54,214 nucleotides of DNA, taken from assembly GCF_938015485.1 (NCBI RefSeq), contig NZ_CALLVU010000140.1, forward strand, positions 1 through 54,214, read 5' to 3'. Positions 34,254 to 43,498 of this stretch are shown here, piece after piece. Positions within the stretch are counted from its first letter, which is position 1. Each line of letters begins with the position of its first letter. The notes below the pieces were generated by a model that searched no databases, was not told the origin of the DNA, and worked only from the letters and a program-made list of their open reading frames with translations. Made by a program: the position numbers and the translations under genes. This stretch comes from an uncultured Lachnoanaerobaculum sp. GTDB taxonomy: Bacteria; Bacillota; Clostridia; Lachnospirales; Lachnospiraceae.

Positions 34254-35385
34254 ATCCTCTGAGTTTTTCTACACATTTTTTTAATATTTCAAAGGTTTTA
34301 TTGACCTCATCTTCCGTATTGTACTTGCTTAATGTAAGTCGCAGGGAGGATGAGGCTCTTTTTTTATCATTTGAAATTGCCATAATCACATGTGAAGGGT
34401 CTATACTGCCGGTAGTACAGGCTGAGCCGAGAGAAGCACATACACCGTTTTGATTTAATAAAATTAAGAGCAGCTCACCGCTTATGTTTTCAAAGTAAAT
34501 ATTTATATTGTTAAAAAGCCTGTTATCCATATCTCCGTTTATATGAGAGTCTTCTATATTTTCAAGTATCAAAGAAAATAACTTATCTCTAAGGGATTTT
34601 ACATATAAGCTTTCTTTATCCAAGGTTTCATAGGAGTTTTTCAAAGCATTTGCCATAGCGATTATCCCGAAAGTATTTTCTGTTCCCGCTCTGCGATTTC
34701 TTTCCTGACTGCCGCCATGTATTAAAGATGTAAGCTTGATACCGCTTCTTATATATAAAAATCCGACACCCTTCGGTGAGTGGAATTTATGCCCGCTTGC
34801 ACTGAGTAAATCAATATTCATCTCATTCACATCAATAGGAAGGTGTCCTACAGCCTGTACAGCATCGGTGTGGAATAAGATATTGTGCTCACGGGCAAGC
34901 TTTCCAATCTCTTTAATCGGCTCTATAGTGCCTATTTCATTGTTTGCAAACATTATGCTTATAAGGACGGTATCCTCTCTTATGCCTGACTTCAGCTCAT
35001 TTATATCAATAATCCCTTTTTCATCAGTACCTATATAAGTGACTTCATATCCTTTTTTTTCAAGATAAGAGAGTGTATGCAGTACAGAGTGGTGCTCGAT
35101 CTTTGAACTGATGATATGCTTTCCCTTATTTTCCATAAGTTCACAGGACTTTATAATTGCCCAGTTATTTGCTTCACTGCCGCCTGAAGTAAAATAGATC
35201 TCATTATATCTTGCACCGATAAGATCTGCAATCATCTCTCTGGCATCTTCCATATCGGACTTTACATCATTTGCCATAGAATAGCTTGATGAAGGATTTA
35301 CATAGTTTTCAAATAAATATTTTTTTGCTATATCAAAAGCCTCCTTATCCACAACAGTGGTGGAGGCATTGTCCATATATATCAT
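34252..35385 (-). CDS. cysteine desulfurase (NifS/IscS family)
   Basis: 377 residues. A PLP enzyme that takes sulfur from cysteine for Fe-S clusters and tRNA thiolation. Motifs: MDNASTTVVD at the N-terminus, TSGGSEANNWAI (about 67-78), HHSVL (about 97), HTDAVQAVGHLP, the PLP lysine in SASGHKFHSPKG (about 196-207), RRAGTEN (about 231) and the active-site Cys loop GSACTTGS (about 317-324). AGGAG precedes the ATG. It is divergent from mnmA, whose product needs a cysteine desulfurase as sulfur donor. Confidence 0.95.
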   Translation of the reverse strand: MIYMDNASTTVVDKEAFDIAKKYLFENYVNPSSSYSMANDVKSDMEDAREMIADLIGARYNEIYFTSGGSEANNWAIIKSCELMENKGKHIISSKIEHHSVLHTLSYLEKKGYEVTYIGTDEKGIIDINELKSGIREDTVLISIMFANNEIGTIEPIKEIGKLAREHNILFHTDAVQAVGHLPIDVNEMNIDLLSASGHKFHSPKGVGFLYIRSGIKLTSLIHGGSQERNRRAGTENTFGIIAMANALKNSYETLDKESLYVKSLRDKLFSLILENIEDSHINGDMDNRLFNNINIYFENISGELLLILLNQNGVCASLGSACTTGSIDPSHVIMAISNDKKRASSSLRLTLSKYNTEDEVNKTFEILKKCVEKLRG

Positions 35386-35544
35386 AGTACTCCTGTTCTT
35401 TATAAAACTTTACATTGACATATTATAAATAAAATTATTATAAAATAAAATAGTAATGATAAGATTTGTGCTAAGGACATAAATAAAAAAGTATGATAAA
35501 ATTATGTGGATTTTAAAAGTAAATTGATATTTATCGGAGAATAT

Positions 35545-36636
35545 ATGGAAAAGAAAAAAGTAGTGGTAGGTATGTCGGGAGGAGTAGACTCCTCAGTGGC
35601 AGCCTATCTTTTAAAAGAAGCCGGATATGATGTCACAGGTGTGACTATGCAGATATGGCAAAGTGAAGATGAAGAGGATATGTCCGGAAGTGGAGGTTGT
35701 TGCGGCCTTTCAGCTGTGGATGATGCCAGAAGGGTGGCAAGAGATATCGGCATACCTTATTATGTAATGAATTTCAGAGATGAATTCAAAGATAAGGTAA
35801 TAGATTATTTTGTAAATGAATATGTGCAGGCAAGGACACCTAATCCATGTATAGCCTGCAACAGATATGTAAAATGGGAATCTCTTTTAGAGAGAAGTAT
35901 GATGCTTGGGGCTGATTATATTGCTACAGGGCATTATGCAAGAATAGAAAAGCTTGAAAACGGAAGATATGCACTCAGAACATCAAAAACAAGTGCAAAG
36001 GATCAGACCTATGCACTTTATAATCTTACACAGGAGCAGCTTTCAAGAACATTGATGCCTGTGGGAGATTATGAAAAGGATGAGATAAGAGAGATTGCAA
36101 AGAAGTTCAATCTCAGAGTGGCAAATAAGCCTGACAGTCAGGAAATCTGCTTTGTTTCAGACAATGACTATGCCTCATTTGTGGAAAATGAAATAGGCAA
36201 AAAGATGCCTGAGGGAAACTTTGTGACAGCTGACGGAGAGATACTTGGAAGGCATAAAGGAATACTTCATTATACCATCGGACAAAGAAAAGGACTTGGT
36301 ATAGCGCTTGGACATCCTATCTTTGTTACCGAGATAAGACCTGAGACAAATGAAGTTGTAATAGGTGAAAATGATGATGTTTTCGGATACAGTCTGGAGG
36401 CCGACAAATTGAACGCCATGGCGGTTGAAAAGTTTTATGACGGTATGAGAGCTGTCGGAAAGATAAGATATTCACATAAGGGTGAACACTGTACAATTAA
36501 GGTACTGGGAGAAGACAGGATAAGAATAGACTTTGATGAAAAGGTAAGAGCAATCACACCGGGACAGGCGGTTGTACTTTATGATGAAAGCGGACTTGTA
36601 CTTGGAGGCGGAACAATTATAGGAAGATGCGACTAA
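35545..36636 (+). CDS. mnmA: tRNA-specific 2-thiouridylase MnmA
   Basis: 363 residues from the ATG at 35545, which follows CGGAGA; an upstream in-frame ATG would add 13 residues without a ribosome binding site. MnmA thiolates U34 of tRNA-Lys, -Glu and -Gln. Visible features: the PP-loop GMSGGVDSSVAAYLL at the N-terminus, the catalytic Cys in TPNPCIACNRYVKW (about 97-110), the second Cys in SQEICFV (about 198-204), and GQRKGLGIALGHP (about 252-264). The ATP pyrophosphatase domain is followed by two beta-barrel domains. The neighbour gene encodes its likely sulfur donor. Confidence 0.97.
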   Translation: MEKKKVVVGMSGGVDSSVAAYLLKEAGYDVTGVTMQIWQSEDEEDMSGSGGCCGLSAVDDARRVARDIGIPYYVMNFRDEFKDKVIDYFVNEYVQARTPNPCIACNRYVKWESLLERSMMLGADYIATGHYARIEKLENGRYALRTSKTSAKDQTYALYNLTQEQLSRTLMPVGDYEKDEIREIAKKFNLRVANKPDSQEICFVSDNDYASFVENEIGKKMPEGNFVTADGEILGRHKGILHYTIGQRKGLGIALGHPIFVTEIRPETNEVVIGENDDVFGYSLEADKLNAMAVEKFYDGMRAVGKIRYSHKGEHCTIKVLGEDRIRIDFDEKVRAITPGQAVVLYDESGLVLGGGTIIGRCD

Positions 36637-36713
36637 AATAATGTGATATGTGCAATAAATTAGGTATAAGAAAGACTTTTGTAATTTAAAGCAACGTAAG
36701 GAGGCTTTGAAAT

Positions 36714-37985
36714 ATGAAAAAACATAAAATACTAACAAGTATTATTATAAGCTATATAATTGGAGTACTGAGTGTAGCAGTGCTCAATTTCGGCTTTTGT
36801 GTAGATACAAAATCTATGTATGACTCAGTCATAGAAATGGTAGCTGATTATGTAATGTCTTCGCTTTTTTTAGGGGCTTTTATTGCTGCGATATATGTAT
36901 ACCCGATTATGCTCACTATATATCAGGTAATATTGCTTTTTTATGAAGCAAAAAATAGGCTTTTAGAATCCGGAATATATTTTGATCAAATAGTGATTTG
37001 GTACGGATTTATTTTAGAAGGACTTTATATTGCAGTAGTAAAAGATGCAACAGGGTCTGACTGGAGTGAAGTGCTGACAAATTCAGAAACACATACACCT
37101 ATCTTCACAGGAGCGGGACTCACAATTTGTGTACTATGCTTTATAGGTCTTATAGGATATTACTATCTGAGGATTTGTTCACTAAAAAAAATACCGCCTT
37201 TACTTGCAGTGTTTTCAATATCTGCTATGTATATTTGGTTAGTTGTAATAGTTGTTTTCACTGTACAGGTATTTGGTAGTAGTGGAATGGTAGATAGATA
37301 TTCTGATTTATACCTATTGATTTATCCTTTTTGTATTGCTTGCATTATAGTAAGGACAATTCTTTGTAAGGTTCGTGAGTGGAATGAACTTGAGATGGAA
37401 AGAGAAAAGATACAAAATAATGTAACTTTAAATTTTTTAGATAAAATACTGTCAAATTCAAAACTTTGGCCTATATATGCCCTTATTCTTATGCTGCCGT
37501 TGTTTGGAATCATTATAGGTATATTATTACTTTTCGGTCAGGCACCGGATTCAGTTATAAAGGCATGGACTGAAACTGCAGATTGGACATTGTCACTAAA
37601 GGAAGCACCTCAAAATATTTATTATGATGAGCATTATCTTTGTACTGTGGCGGCAGGCGGGCACAGAAAAGTGGTAAAACCCATAAGAAAGGGAATCCGT
37701 CATGGTCACGAAGTTATAGTAAACAGACAGCTCTGCATAGCAAATGCTTTTGAACAGATTTTAGAGGAAAAAACACCTCGCTTCCATAAACTTGTGAGGG
37801 GAGTATATGACCGCTACGGCTTTCCCGTTGCAAGACTTATAAAGAGCAAATGGATTGCAGATATTATATATATTATGATGAAACCCTTAGAATGGATATT
37901 CCTGGCGGTAATATATATGAGCGATGTACATCCGGAAAACAGAATAGCTACCCAGTATATGGGCAAAATAAAAAAACTCCCTTAA
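36714..37985 (+). CDS. DUF6688 family multi-pass membrane protein
   Basis: 423 residues. Several hydrophobic segments are visible, at about residues 8-30, 48-78, 84-108, 132-155, 160-185, 195-218 and 247-275. The C-terminal ~145 residues are cytoplasmic or peripheral and highly conserved-looking: DEHYLCTVAAGGHRKVVKP, IRHGHEVIVNRQLCIANAFE, then TPRFHKLVRGVYDRYGFPVA. This block is what I recognise as DUF6688. Function is unknown. The upstream AAGGAGGC is a strong ribosome binding site. It is followed by a terminator and by tRNA-Ser on the other strand. Confidence 0.75.
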   Translation: MKKHKILTSIIISYIIGVLSVAVLNFGFCVDTKSMYDSVIEMVADYVMSSLFLGAFIAAIYVYPIMLTIYQVILLFYEAKNRLLESGIYFDQIVIWYGFILEGLYIAVVKDATGSDWSEVLTNSETHTPIFTGAGLTICVLCFIGLIGYYYLRICSLKKIPPLLAVFSISAMYIWLVVIVVFTVQVFGSSGMVDRYSDLYLLIYPFCIACIIVRTILCKVREWNELEMEREKIQNNVTLNFLDKILSNSKLWPIYALILMLPLFGIIIGILLLFGQAPDSVIKAWTETADWTLSLKEAPQNIYYDEHYLCTVAAGGHRKVVKPIRKGIRHGHEVIVNRQLCIANAFEQILEEKTPRFHKLVRGVYDRYGFPVARLIKSKWIADIIYIMMKPLEWIFLAVIYMSDVHPENRIATQYMGKIKKLP

Positions 37986-37998
37986 ATGGGAGCTTTTT
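37970..37998. terminator. bidirectional terminator between DUF6688 gene and tRNA-Ser
   Basis: CTCCC-TTAAAT-GGGAG with As before and Ts after on both strands. It serves the plus-strand gene and the minus-strand tRNA. Confidence 0.85.
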
Positions 37999-38006
37999 AA
38001 ATTTCA

Positions 38007-38096
38007 CGGAGGCGAAGAGATTCGAACTCTCGTGCCACGAAAAAGTGACAACCTGATTTCGAGTCAGGCTCGTTATGACCGCTTCGATACACCTCC
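38007..38096 (-). tRNA. tRNA-Ser (anticodon CGA)
   Basis: 90 bases. On the minus strand it begins GGAGGTGTATCGAAG, with acceptor stem GGAGGTG pairing CGCCTCC and a G discriminator. The anticodon arm is CCTGA-CTCGAAA-TCAGG (anticodon CGA, reading UCG). A long class II variable arm and a GTTCGAATC T-loop follow. No CCA is encoded. Confidence 0.95.
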
Positions 38097-38228
38097 GAGA
38101 CATATTATACATTAAAATGCGCATTAAATCAACCTTAATAAATATTAAGAATTTCACAATAATTATATATAATATAGAAGAAACTCACATAGTAATGAAA
38201 ATATCATTGTTAGAAAAATATAATTAGA

Positions 38229-38257
38229 TTGAAAAAACAGACAATTTATAGTATGAT
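38229..38257 (+). promoter_or_regulatory. promoter of the zinc-ribbon gene at 38292
   Basis: TTGAAA (38229-38234), 17 bases, TATGAT (38252-38257). The -35 contains an in-frame TTG, which argues against translation starting there and supports the ATG at 38292. Confidence 0.75.
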
Positions 38258-38291
38258 ATTGGCAACAATAAATATCACAGGAGGGTTTGAC

Positions 38292-40061
38292 ATGCGTTGT
38301 AAAAATTGTGGTTCTATGAATGCTGACGGAGCAAAGTTTTGTGAGAGTTGTGGTGCTGCCCTTGAGAGCGTGAATAAGCAGCAAAGCCAAAGTAACACCG
38401 AATCTAAGGTATCTAATCTTACAGGTAGTCCGGGAAGTTTGAAAAAACTACCTAAGAATATTATTTTCGGTGCGGCAGGTGCCGTAGCGGTTCTGTTTAT
38501 TATAGTGATAGTTGCATTCGCTATGAATTCGGGTAAAGTAATTGATCTGAACAAATATATAAGCTTCGAGTCAAGCGGATATGACGGATACGGAAAGGCA
38601 AGTATAAGTGTTGATTGGGATAAACTTGAAAAGGATTACGGGAAAAAGGTAAAGTACAGCAGTAAGGGTAAGAAAGAATACGGAGTTTTGACCTATGCAT
38701 TTGAACCGATGTCGGTTCTTCGTGATGCCGTATCGGAAATAAGTCTTGACAAGTCTGAGAAATCAAGTAACGGTGACAAGGTTAAGTACACATGGAAAGT
38801 ATCTGATGATACAACAAAAAGTATAAATTATAAGTTAAAGTATAAGGACGGGGAATTTGAAATAAAAAAATTAAATGAATTGAGTAAATTCGATCCGTTT
38901 GAAAATGTAAAGTTAAGTTTTTCAGGAATTGCACCGAACGGTAGGGCCGAGATTGAGTACAGCGGCGGTGGTGATATATTGCATGAATACAATTTTAAAC
39001 TTGATAAGTTTGATAAACTGAAAAATAATGATACTGTTACGGTAAGTCTTAATCTCGATGAAGATAAAATAGCTTCTATGGCAGACATGTACGGAAGAAT
39101 ACCTGAGAAGATGAGCCAAACTTACACTGTATCAGGACTTGAAACCTATGTAACACAGTACAGTGAATTACCTCAGGATTTCATAAAAGAAGTAAACGAT
39201 AAGGCAAAAGAGGTTGTAAAGGAATATACGGACAGTGCATACGGCGAAGGTACTACACTTTCAGATCTTAAGTATGAGGGTTATGCACTGAAGACCGATT
39301 TGGATGAAGTATATAACGGATTGTATATTGTCTACAGCAGAGTACTTACAAGTACAGACAGTAAGTATGTAACCACCAAGATGTATTATCCTGTAGCTTT
39401 CAGGACATTGATGTTGACAGATAAAGTAACTTATAAGAGCGGTCCGGAGATTATAGGAAAGTCAAGCTATGTCACAGGAGATTCAAAGGAATCAAAGGGA
39501 TATAAGCGTCCATATGATTTTCTTGAGCGATATAGGAGTGAAAATGTGACGGCAGGGGACGGATTTGAAAAGTTTGAACACGAGTCATATGTGCATAAGC
39601 TTGAGGATATGACGGATGAGTACAGAAAGTCTTTACAGGATCAGGCAAGACTGACTTTGGATGCTTACATTGCCAAGGATTATAAACCGAATATGCAGGT
39701 ATCCGATATACAGTTTGCAGGAGAGTATTTGCTGTATACTTCAGATGATAAGGAACAGTTCAACGGTACAAATATATACTATGTAATATTCTCTGCAAAT
39801 TTATCCGATGCCAACGGTAAATTCCCTACCACTACCATTTATTATCCGGTGGAATATACCTATGTAATGAAATTAAGTGATGAGGACTTTTTAACGGCAA
39901 ACAGATCAGATATTGCTCTTAACTATTTGAGTCTTCCAAACACTTGGGATACAACAAGAGGATATGCAGACGGTAATGAAATGTACAAGAATCTTATAAG
40001 TTGTCGCGATAAATTATATGAGCATCAGGTAAGTGACAGTCTAAAGCAGTTCGGGGAATAG
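38292..40061 (+). CDS. zinc-ribbon membrane protein with large extracytoplasmic region
   Basis: 589 residues from the ATG at 38292 (AGGAGGG upstream). The N-terminus MRCKNCGSMNADGAKFCESC is a zinc-ribbon with two CxxC pairs. A Ser/Gln linker and one transmembrane segment (about 52-73) follow, then a ~510-residue outer part rich in Tyr, Lys and Asp. Within it, two similar segments (TDLDEVYNGLYIVYS..., and TSDDKEQFNGTNIYYVIFS...) around residues 335-395 and 480-540 suggest an internal duplication. It is the third protein of this layout in the window. Function is unknown. Confidence 0.85.
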   Translation: MRCKNCGSMNADGAKFCESCGAALESVNKQQSQSNTESKVSNLTGSPGSLKKLPKNIIFGAAGAVAVLFIIVIVAFAMNSGKVIDLNKYISFESSGYDGYGKASISVDWDKLEKDYGKKVKYSSKGKKEYGVLTYAFEPMSVLRDAVSEISLDKSEKSSNGDKVKYTWKVSDDTTKSINYKLKYKDGEFEIKKLNELSKFDPFENVKLSFSGIAPNGRAEIEYSGGGDILHEYNFKLDKFDKLKNNDTVTVSLNLDEDKIASMADMYGRIPEKMSQTYTVSGLETYVTQYSELPQDFIKEVNDKAKEVVKEYTDSAYGEGTTLSDLKYEGYALKTDLDEVYNGLYIVYSRVLTSTDSKYVTTKMYYPVAFRTLMLTDKVTYKSGPEIIGKSSYVTGDSKESKGYKRPYDFLERYRSENVTAGDGFEKFEHESYVHKLEDMTDEYRKSLQDQARLTLDAYIAKDYKPNMQVSDIQFAGEYLLYTSDDKEQFNGTNIYYVIFSANLSDANGKFPTTTIYYPVEYTYVMKLSDEDFLTANRSDIALNYLSLPNTWDTTRGYADGNEMYKNLISCRDKLYEHQVSDSLKQFGE

Positions 40062-40105
40062 TTATAGATTCATTATACGAACGATTGTGGACAACAGTAT
40101 AAAAA

Positions 40106-40137
40106 GGGGGACTGAAAGCGGTCAGCCCCTCTTTTAT
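40106..40137. terminator. bidirectional terminator
   Basis: A GGGGG-x-CTGA / TCAG-CCCCT stem with one bulged A, flanked by AAAAA and CTTTTAT. It lies between two convergent genes. Confidence 0.8.
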
Positions 40138-40553
40138 AACGTAACAGTTTGAATATCGGACAAATCTAAAGTAACAGTAGCTGTCTTAAAGTGTATTTCA
40201 TATAATATCAATGAATCTCCGGCAAAGTCTATAGTGTTTTTATAGCCGGGTATCTTGTCACAAAAGCAATCTGCCAAATCAAAAACAGTTTTTTCGCTTC
40301 TTAGTGCAATTCCTCTTGCCTTTATATGCTCATTGCCTTTTTGGGGAATTGTTGTAAAGGCGACGTTTCTGTTTTGTTTAATTTCTTTTACTTTTTCATT
40401 ATCTTTAAATGTCGCAAAGTATAGGACATTATTTTCAGGATTAAAATAATAGTTGACTATTCTGACATTTGGAGTGCCGTCTGTTCCTACGGTTGCCAAA
40501 GCAATTTCAGTCTGAGTATCCATAATTCGCCCGAATTCTTTTATTGTATCCAT
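40134..40553 (-). CDS. pyridoxamine 5'-phosphate oxidase-fold flavin protein
   Basis: 139 residues from the ATG at 40553, which follows CGGAGG. The split-barrel FMN-binding fold is recognisable: IALATVGTDGTPNVRIVNYYF, YFATFKDNEKVKEIKQNRNVAFT and a later barrel strand pair. These small proteins are usually FMN/F420/heme-binding oxidoreductases; the substrate is not predictable. It is divergent from the solute-binding lipoprotein downstream. Part of its sequence (40393-40431) is duplicated at 41591-41629. Confidence 0.8.
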   Translation of the reverse strand: MDTIKEFGRIMDTQTEIALATVGTDGTPNVRIVNYYFNPENNVLYFATFKDNEKVKEIKQNRNVAFTTIPQKGNEHIKARGIALRSEKTVFDLADCFCDKIPGYKNTIDFAGDSLILYEIHFKTATVTLDLSDIQTVTL

Positions 40554-40643
40554 GAAAACCTCCGTTTCTATGATTAGTATAACAGATTTTTTCATATGAG
40601 TGTACAATATTTCTACACTTTACTGTAGTAGAGAAATAAAGTG

Positions 40644-40672
40644 TTGACAGTTATACTTTAGCGTGCTACCAT
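40644..40672 (+). promoter_or_regulatory. promoter of the solute-binding lipoprotein gene
   Basis: Perfect -35 TTGACA (40644-40649), 17 bases, -10 TACCAT (40667-40672), 48 bases before the ATG. Confidence 0.75.
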
Positions 40673-40719
40673 AAGAAAGTGTTGAGGCAATGCAGTAAAG
40701 AAAGTTATGAGGTGTATTT

Positions 40720-41568
40720 ATGAAAAAAATTTATTTACTTGGAGTTTTAGCAACAATTATGTTGGTAGGCTGTTCATCAGTAAAGACTACCGAAAGTTCA
40801 TCAGCATCAACGGACGCAAGTGCATCAGAAAGTAAGTTGACAGATGAGACTTCTATTGCAGGTACAGACACTAATACAACTTTTACGGTGGGATTTGATA
40901 AAGATTTTCCACCTATGGGGTTTGTTGGAGATGACGGGGAATTTACCGGATTTGATTTAGACCTGGCAGCAGAGGTGGCAAAGCGACTGGGAAAAAAGAT
41001 AAAGTATCAGCCTATAGCCTGGGATGCAAAAGATATGGAACTTACATCCGGTAATATTGACTGTATTTGGAACGGCTTCAGTACAAAGAATAGAGAAGAT
41101 AAATATACATGGACAAAGCCATATATGAAAAATGATCAGGTATTTGTGGTAAGATCTGATTCGGATATCAATTCGTTTGAGGATTTAGCAGGAAAAACGG
41201 TGGAGGTTCAGATGGATTCGTCAGCCGAAGCGGTATTAAAAGAAAATACAGAACTGTCAGGTACATTTGGTAAATTACAGACTGTGGCTGATTTTAACAC
41301 AGGTTTTATGGATCTTGAAATGGGTGGTGTGGATGCTTTGGCTATGAATAGCGTTGTGGCAAATTATCAGATCACAAAAAGAGGTGGAAAAGGCTTCAAA
41401 GTTTTGGATAAGCCGGTTTCAAGTGAAGAATATGCGGTAGGATTTAAACTTGGAAATACAATGTTGAGGGATGAGGTACAGACGGCACTTGAAGAGATGA
41501 AGGCAGACGGTACATTAAAGAGTATTTCTGAGAAATGGTTCGGTAAAGATGTTACTACATTAGAGTAA
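40720..41568 (+). CDS. amino-acid ABC transporter substrate-binding lipoprotein (SBP_bac_3)
   Basis: 282 residues. A lipoprotein signal with lipobox LVGC (Cys at about 18) precedes a Ser-rich spacer. The solute-binding domain spans about 50-280: FTVGFDKDFPPMGFVGDDG and FTGFDLDLAAEVAKRLGK are the typical start of family 3 periplasmic-type binding proteins for polar amino acids. NIDCIWNGFS and the ending SEKWFG are also typical. No permease or ATPase gene is adjacent, so it is an orphan that must use a transporter encoded elsewhere. Confidence 0.93.
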   Translation: MKKIYLLGVLATIMLVGCSSVKTTESSSASTDASASESKLTDETSIAGTDTNTTFTVGFDKDFPPMGFVGDDGEFTGFDLDLAAEVAKRLGKKIKYQPIAWDAKDMELTSGNIDCIWNGFSTKNREDKYTWTKPYMKNDQVFVVRSDSDINSFEDLAGKTVEVQMDSSAEAVLKENTELSGTFGKLQTVADFNTGFMDLEMGGVDALAMNSVVANYQITKRGGKGFKVLDKPVSSEEYAVGFKLGNTMLRDEVQTALEEMKADGTLKSISEKWFGKDVTTLE

Positions 41569-41590
41569 CAGCATATGTAGTGAACAATAA

Positions 41591-41629
41591 TTTTCATTGT
41601 CTTTAAATGTCGCAAAGTATATGACATTA
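41591..41629 (-). repeat. 39-base duplicated fragment of the flavin-oxidase gene
   Basis: Matches 40393-40431 with two mismatches in 39 bases, in the same orientation. The source is inside the flavin protein gene (its DNEKVKE/TFKDN region). The surroundings do not match, so this is a small remnant of a duplication or recombination that happened around the solute-binding gene. Confidence 0.8.
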
Positions 41630-41690
41630 ATACAATATGGAAAAGGGTTTATCAAGCCGATATTCGGGGCAACTTGCTTCCAACTTGGAA

Positions 41691-41719
41691 TAGACATAAA
41701 AGCTTATTTGATGTATACT
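41691..41719 (+). promoter_or_regulatory. promoter of serS
   Basis: TAGACA (41691-41696), 17 bases, TATACT (41714-41719). The resulting leader is about 60 bases, too short for a T-box. It contains the direct repeat GATATCGTC at 41732-41740 and 41742-41750. Confidence 0.65.
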
Positions 41720-41786
41720 TTTTTCGTATGGGATATCGTCAGATATCGTCTAAATAAGTAACAGATATGTAGAAGAAGGGGAAGCC

Positions 41787-43070
41787 ATGATTGACATTAA
41801 GTTTTTAAGAGAAAATCCGGATGTCGTAAGACAGAATATCAAGAATAAATTTCAGGATTTCAAACTCCCGTTAGTTGATGAGGTTATCGAGCTTGATGAG
41901 AAGCTCAGAAAGACAAAAGTAGAGGCTGATGAGCTTAGATCAAAGAGAAACAAGATTTCAAAAGAAATCGGTACACTTATGGCACAGGGCAAGAAAGAAG
42001 AGGCCGAGCAGGTAAAGGCATCTGTAGCAAGCCTTGGAGAACAGCTTTCAAAGCTTGAGCCTGTTGAAGCCGAGCTTGAAGAGAAGATCAAAAAAGATAT
42101 GATGACCATTCCGAACATTATCGACCCGAGCGTACCGATAGGTAAGGATGACAGTGAGAATGTAGAAATCGAAAAGTTCGGCGAGCCTTTTGTTCCTGAT
42201 TTTGAGATACCTTATCATACGGATATAATGGAAAAACTGAACGGAATCGACCTTGACAGTGCAAGAAAGGTTGCAGGAAACGGATTCTATTATCTAATGG
42301 GAGATATAGCAAGACTTCATTCTGCGGTAATCTCATATGCAAGAGATTTTATGATTGACAGAGGATTTACATACTGTGTACCTCCTTTTATGATAAGATC
42401 CGAAGTGGTGACAGGAGTAATGAGCTTTGCCGAGATGGATGCTATGATGTATAAGATTGAAGGAGAGGATCTCTATCTTATAGGTACAAGTGAGCATTCA
42501 ATGATCGGAAAGTTCATTGATACTATGAATGATGAGGCTAAGCTTCCGTATACACTTACATCTTACTCACCTTGCTTTAGAAAAGAGAAGGGAGCTCACG
42601 GTATCGAGGAGAGAGGTGTTTATCGTATCCACCAGTTTGAGAAGCAGGAGATGATAGTTGTTTGTAAGCCTGAAGAGTCAAAGATGTGGTATGACAAACT
42701 GTGGCAAAATACTGTAGATCTTTTCAGATCATTGGATATTCCTGTAAGAACTCTTGAGTGCTGTTCAGGTGATTTGGCAGATCTTAAGGTAAAGTCATGT
42801 GATGTTGAAGCATGGTCACCAAGACAGAAAAAGTACTTTGAGGTAGGAAGCTGTTCAAACCTTGGAGATGCACAGGCAAGAAGACTTAGAATCAGAGTAA
42901 AGGATGCCGACGGCAACAAGTACTTTGCACATACACTTAACAATACTGTTGTAGCACCGCCTCGTATGCTTATCGCATTCCTTGAGAACAATCTCAATGA
43001 GGATGGAAGCATCAGAATACCTGAGGTTTTAAGACCTTATATGGGTGGAAAAGCAGTTATAGGAAAATAA
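41787..43070 (+). CDS. serS: serine--tRNA ligase
   Basis: 427 residues, normal length. An N-terminal coiled-coil arm (about 28-105) binds the long variable arm of tRNA-Ser. The class II catalytic core contains motif 2 (FRKEKGAHGIEERGVYRIHQFEK region, about 252-277; key residues FRKE and RIHQF) and motif 3 (NNTVVAPPRMLIAFLEN, about 391-407). It charges tRNA-Ser, one of which lies 3.7 kb upstream in this window. Confidence 0.98.
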   Translation: MIDIKFLRENPDVVRQNIKNKFQDFKLPLVDEVIELDEKLRKTKVEADELRSKRNKISKEIGTLMAQGKKEEAEQVKASVASLGEQLSKLEPVEAELEEKIKKDMMTIPNIIDPSVPIGKDDSENVEIEKFGEPFVPDFEIPYHTDIMEKLNGIDLDSARKVAGNGFYYLMGDIARLHSAVISYARDFMIDRGFTYCVPPFMIRSEVVTGVMSFAEMDAMMYKIEGEDLYLIGTSEHSMIGKFIDTMNDEAKLPYTLTSYSPCFRKEKGAHGIEERGVYRIHQFEKQEMIVVCKPEESKMWYDKLWQNTVDLFRSLDIPVRTLECCSGDLADLKVKSCDVEAWSPRQKKYFEVGSCSNLGDAQARRLRIRVKDADGNKYFAHTLNNTVVAPPRMLIAFLENNLNEDGSIRIPEVLRPYMGGKAVIGK

Positions 43071-43076
43071 TGGTTT

Positions 43077-43103
43077 ACGCCCTGTGTACGCAGGGTGTAT
43101 TTT
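43077..43103 (+). terminator. terminator of serS
   Basis: ACGCCCTG / CAGGGTGT, 8 bp with one G-U pair, loop TGTACG, then ATTTTTG. It lies before the VOC gene, whose start is 16 bases beyond. Confidence 0.65.
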
Positions 43104-43118
43104 TGAAAGGAGACTCTT

Positions 43119-43490
43119 TTGAATTTTTCGTTTGCACATTTTAATTTTAACGTTCTTGATTTGGAGAAAAGTTTGAAGTTTTATAAAGAAGCACTCGGAC
43201 TTGAGCCTGTTAGAAGAAAAGATGCACAGGACGGTTCATTTACTTTAGTATATCTTGGAGATAAAAAGACAGGCTTTGAGCTTGAGCTTACATATTTAAG
43301 AGACAGAGAAGAACCATATAATCTCGGAGAACTTGAGTATCACCTTGCTATGGCTACAGAGGACATGAAGGCGGCTCATGAGCTTCATGAGAAGATGGGT
43401 GTTATATGCTATGAAAACCCTGATATGGGTATTTATTTTATAAACGACCCTGACGGATATTGGATTGAGATTGTACCAAGTAAATTATAG
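43119..43490 (+). CDS. VOC/glyoxalase family protein (lactoylglutathione lyase-like)
   Basis: 123 residues from a TTG start with GAAAGGAG upstream. The vicinal oxygen chelate fold is clear: FAHFNFNVLDLEKSLKFYKEALGL (with the first metal His), GFELELTY, YHLAMATEDM (second His) and IYFINDPDGYWIEIV (final Glu). This resembles GloA, which isomerises the hemithioacetal of methylglyoxal. Clostridia rarely make glutathione, so the true thiol or substrate may differ. It is followed 8 bases later by icd. Confidence 0.9.
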   Translation: MNFSFAHFNFNVLDLEKSLKFYKEALGLEPVRRKDAQDGSFTLVYLGDKKTGFELELTYLRDREEPYNLGELEYHLAMATEDMKAAHELHEKMGVICYENPDMGIYFINDPDGYWIEIVPSKL

Positions 43491-43498
43491 AGGTAAAT

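Noticed and set aside
41569..41786. T-box leader for serS
   Set aside because: No GGTGG-type T-box motif or long leader; the promoter gives only about 60 bases of leader.
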